The notes below the pieces were generated by a model. It ran no database searches and had not been told where the DNA came from. It saw only the letters and a program-made list of their open reading frames with translations. A stretch of 64,000 nt of DNA from the NCBI GenBank assembly GCA_013398015.1, contig VZRR01012752.1, forward strand, positions 2,466,427 through 2,530,426. Reading direction: 5' to 3'. Source of the stretch: Oreocharis arfaki (Eukaryota > Chordata > Aves > Passeriformes > Paramythiidae). Of this stretch, positions 61,051 to 64,000 are shown piece by piece. Within the stretch, counting starts at the first letter, position 1; each line of letters starts with the position of its first letter. The translations under genes and the position numbers were made by a program.

Positions 61051-64000
61051 TTGGTACTGCTTCGTCAGGATCACCCTGGTACATGACTGAGTCTGTGAAA
61101 GCTGCAGCAGCAATATCCTGCTGGCTGCTTATCTTCTACCGGCCACCACAGGGCAGCCTGTTCCTCTGTCATTTTCTACATTTACATTTTGCAGTCTACA
61201 GTGTTTCTCATGCGTGTCTGTTCTCTCTGCTCCATACCTGCTGCTCTTCAAAGTAATCTCTGAATTTCACCATTAATTTATTTGGTATTCTCTTTGGTTA
61301 GCTGTATTTATTACTTGCCTTTTTATGTTTTTTCCTTAGCTCATTTGCCTGGCTTTTTAATAATTTCTGAATGATGCGCTGCTCTTTTAGCATCTATCAA
61401 TGTCGCTTAACTTAATTGCAACTTCTTGATAGCTCCTTATAACCTACGCTGTTTTTCCAGCCCCCAGAGAGTTTTTGCTAACTCATACCAGCTTCCAGCA
61501 AGTGCTCTGACAGGTATTCCAGGTTTTTAAAGTACCAGTGGAAATAAATCCTTTTTGCATGAGGTCAGACTTAAGCAGGTAGGACTCAGTCTAGTAGGCT
61601 TTTAGATACTTTCAGCTCCTGAAGAGATCAAGGAGTGAAAACATAGCATCTCTGAAAAGCCTTAGGCTCTTTTTATTATTAACTCTATTTATTATTAAAA
61701 TTCCATAAGATTTCTTCTTATCCTGAGAAGAAAATCTTGGAAGTTGTGCCTTACCTCAGCAATGCATTTAAGCATGTGCTTATACTTAAACTTTCAGTTA
61801 TTTCATGATATAGAAAGTAATTAGGCAAATGAACAAAATTAATTTGTTAAGTAAAAATCTTACCATTTTAAAACCTGGGCCTGCATGAAGCATTGCAGTT
61901 GTGGTACTTTATATCTGATTAAAATGCTCTACAATGCTTCGATTTTCTGCTTCATTAATTTTTTAACTTCACTATAAATCTAAACAAAATGAAATAACTA
62001 TCCAAAATGGAGTGGTTTGGCCGACTGTATTACAAATAAATTAATGTGAATAGTACAGGAGACTGGCAATTTCAGCTGCAGTCCCAATTCACTCAAACAC
62101 GAAGACTTTTAGAATATGTCTTCACTCATTTTGTTCAGTCCAGCAGAAAGGTCAAAAGGTAAAATGACTTCTCTGCATGAGTAAACTAGACAATATAACT
62201 GAAAATAGAGATTTTAACTGCAAATGGCATTTTGAGCCTCTTACTACCAGCAGCCATGTTATTAGAAAGTGACACAATGTCAGGTACTGTAAGAGAAGCT
62301 CCATCTTAGATGTAAATTGAAGCAAAACTGTAAGACCTGGGTCCTGAGTCTAAATATATATATAAATATGTGTGTGTGTGTGTGTGTGTATATATGTATA
62401 TACATAGTTTTTAACCTTGTTCAAAACAATTATTGAAGCATTAGAACAAATTAGAGGGTTGTTATACTGATCTTCTGAGTATATTTAAAGCATGATTGGT
62501 GCTAGCAATCCAAGTAGCCATTAAAAGGTTCAAGTACCATTTTGCTGTACAATGACTTGTGTTTTTCAAACCAAAGAGTTTATGGCATCCTTTGATCCTT
62601 CAGGCTGCTTATCTGACTGAGATAGATTTTTCTTTTCAGTTTCAAATACTTCAACAGATGACTGCCGCTCTGTTGGCTGTCCCTCTAGGTTATGTCACCC
62701 TGTCCTCATCAGAATACCTCTATTGCTGCAAGTAGATTGCAGCATGTCAAGGAAGAGTAGATCACTAATTACAAAGCCAGAAAAAAAAAAAAAGACCATA
62801 AAAAAATGACATCTGTTCTACTGGTGACATGCTGATGTCATGCAGATTGAATCTGACAGTGGAAAAAACAACACTAATGTTGGCAGCCAAATAAAAATAT
62901 AAAATGAGCCTATCTCGTATAGATCAGCAGCACCAAAGAAGCTACTTCTCTGTAAGAGAAGTAAAAGCAAGAAATCCTTTGTCTTCAAGGGTCTGATGGT
63001 TTATCTTACAGTCCTTTATTTAATCTGGAAAATTTAAGCAGTAAAAACTTTATTAATAAAACTTATAGAAGTTTTTCATACAAGGATGAGACAAAAAAGT
63101 TGTAAAAAGATACTTCTTCAGAACCATTGAAAGTGTGTTCCGGAAAAGGCTACGGAGGTAGTATTTAATTTGAGGATACATTGTGTGCATCAGTCGTTAC
63201 TGTAAAGTCTTTTGTACATTTGTCCAACTGGAAAAGATTGAAAAAAGCCCTTTCATAAAGATGTGGAAAGGTGAAAATAATTAGGCGTTTGAAAAAACCC
63301 CGCTCTGGCCACTTTTTCTGATTTAATGGGTACTTCTTCATGTTCCAAATCCTGCTGCGAAGAACCAGACCCTACCCAGCTTCCCTAGTCTCTAATGTAC
63401 CTGGAGAATCCAAGAAAAAAAGGTGGGGTATGTCTTTGCTGTTCTTATGCCCTCTGTGGCCTCAGTTGTGCATAGCTTTGCAAACCTGAGACCCTTCTTT
63501 TTCCAAACAGTTAAGAATTGTCCAGCTACACGTTTAAAGCAAGATTTACAGCAGCATAGTTAATCATAATAGAAAAACATAAGCAGGCTGTTGACACTGT
63601 TTAAATAGCCTGAACATAAATTCAAACGTGTCTGGGGACATGTAGAGTTACAGATCCATTCTTCAGATGAACTACAGCTATGTTGAATACATGCCCATTT
63701 TTCTACTGAAGGTGTTGTTAAAATCCATTGGCTATTTTCGTATGTATTTTAGGTCTTACCCTAGAGATTTACGGGGTCACTGACTAAAATACACACTTAT
63801 GTTCTTCAGTTTCCACCAGTCTGCATTTTGCAATAACAAAACTGGAATGGAAAGGAAGCTCTTGTTCACTAAGGATTGCAGATTTGAACTTAAGTGTCCT
63901 GAAAGTGTTCTGAACATGACTCAGTAAGTTAAGAAATATTCAGCATTCTTTTTGGGGTGTATTCTATGTAAGTCACGCAAGTACCTTTTGGAAACTAATC
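61051..64000. other. Upstream flank of RFC3, no gene recognised
   Basis: AT-rich unique sequence with the microsatellite at 62351 and a poly(A) at about 62779-62793. No open frame long enough to discuss and no repeat family recognised. Confidence 0.55.
62351..62407. repeat. (TA)n(TG)n microsatellite
   Basis: Alternating TA, then about ten TG units, then TATATGTATATACAT. Likely length-polymorphic. Confidence 0.9.

Noticed and set aside
1..64000. CRISPR arrays, operons, phage or plasmid systems
   Set aside because: The window is intron-bearing avian nuclear DNA. No regularly spaced repeats or bacterial gene organisation are present.

Overview
This window is vertebrate nuclear DNA and almost certainly avian. 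The interspersed repeats are CR1 LINEs with the usual bird 3' ends, avian-type ERV LTRs, and one tRNA-Ile-headed, CR1-tailed SINE resembling TguSINE1. The only gene I can name is RFC3, and its protein is plainly amniote. The sequence is AT-rich apart from one CpG island. It contains a 5-N gap (23602-23606) and a single N (47024), so it is an assembly scaffold. Nothing indicates bacterial, plasmid or phage DNA.

Layout. Positions 1 to about 50.7 kb look like a gene desert on the 3' side of RFC3. They hold four ERV LTRs (5264-5540, 13421-13841, 23406-24008, 32143-32475), young and old CR1 fragments, the SINE near 44.1 kb, an 80-bp duplication around an N (46975-47103), and low-complexity tracts. 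Two exon-like segments that I cannot assign to any gene stand out. One is a complete-looking 3' terminal exon on the + strand (17708-17902: strong acceptor, 64 open codons, stop, close AATAAA). The other is a 141-bp, phase 0-0 open segment on the + strand (29160-29300) between a good acceptor and a GTGAGT donor. Three RFX X-box-like sites (2288, 2721, 28667) hint at regulatory elements.

From 50.85 to 59.2 kb the minus strand carries all nine coding exons of RFC3, a replication factor C clamp-loader subunit. Reading frames and splice sites join without a break into 353 codons. Its start lies in a CpG-island promoter (about 58990-59470). The last codons appear shifted by one missing base, replacing the usual vertebrate C-terminal tail.

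From 59.5 to 64 kb, upstream of RFC3, there are two CR1 copies, one unidentified minus-strand ORF (60045-60263) and otherwise non-coding AT-rich sequence. The only coherent biology here is RFC3 with its promoter. The rest is repeat history and possible regulatory sequence. I found no convincing new multi-gene system.
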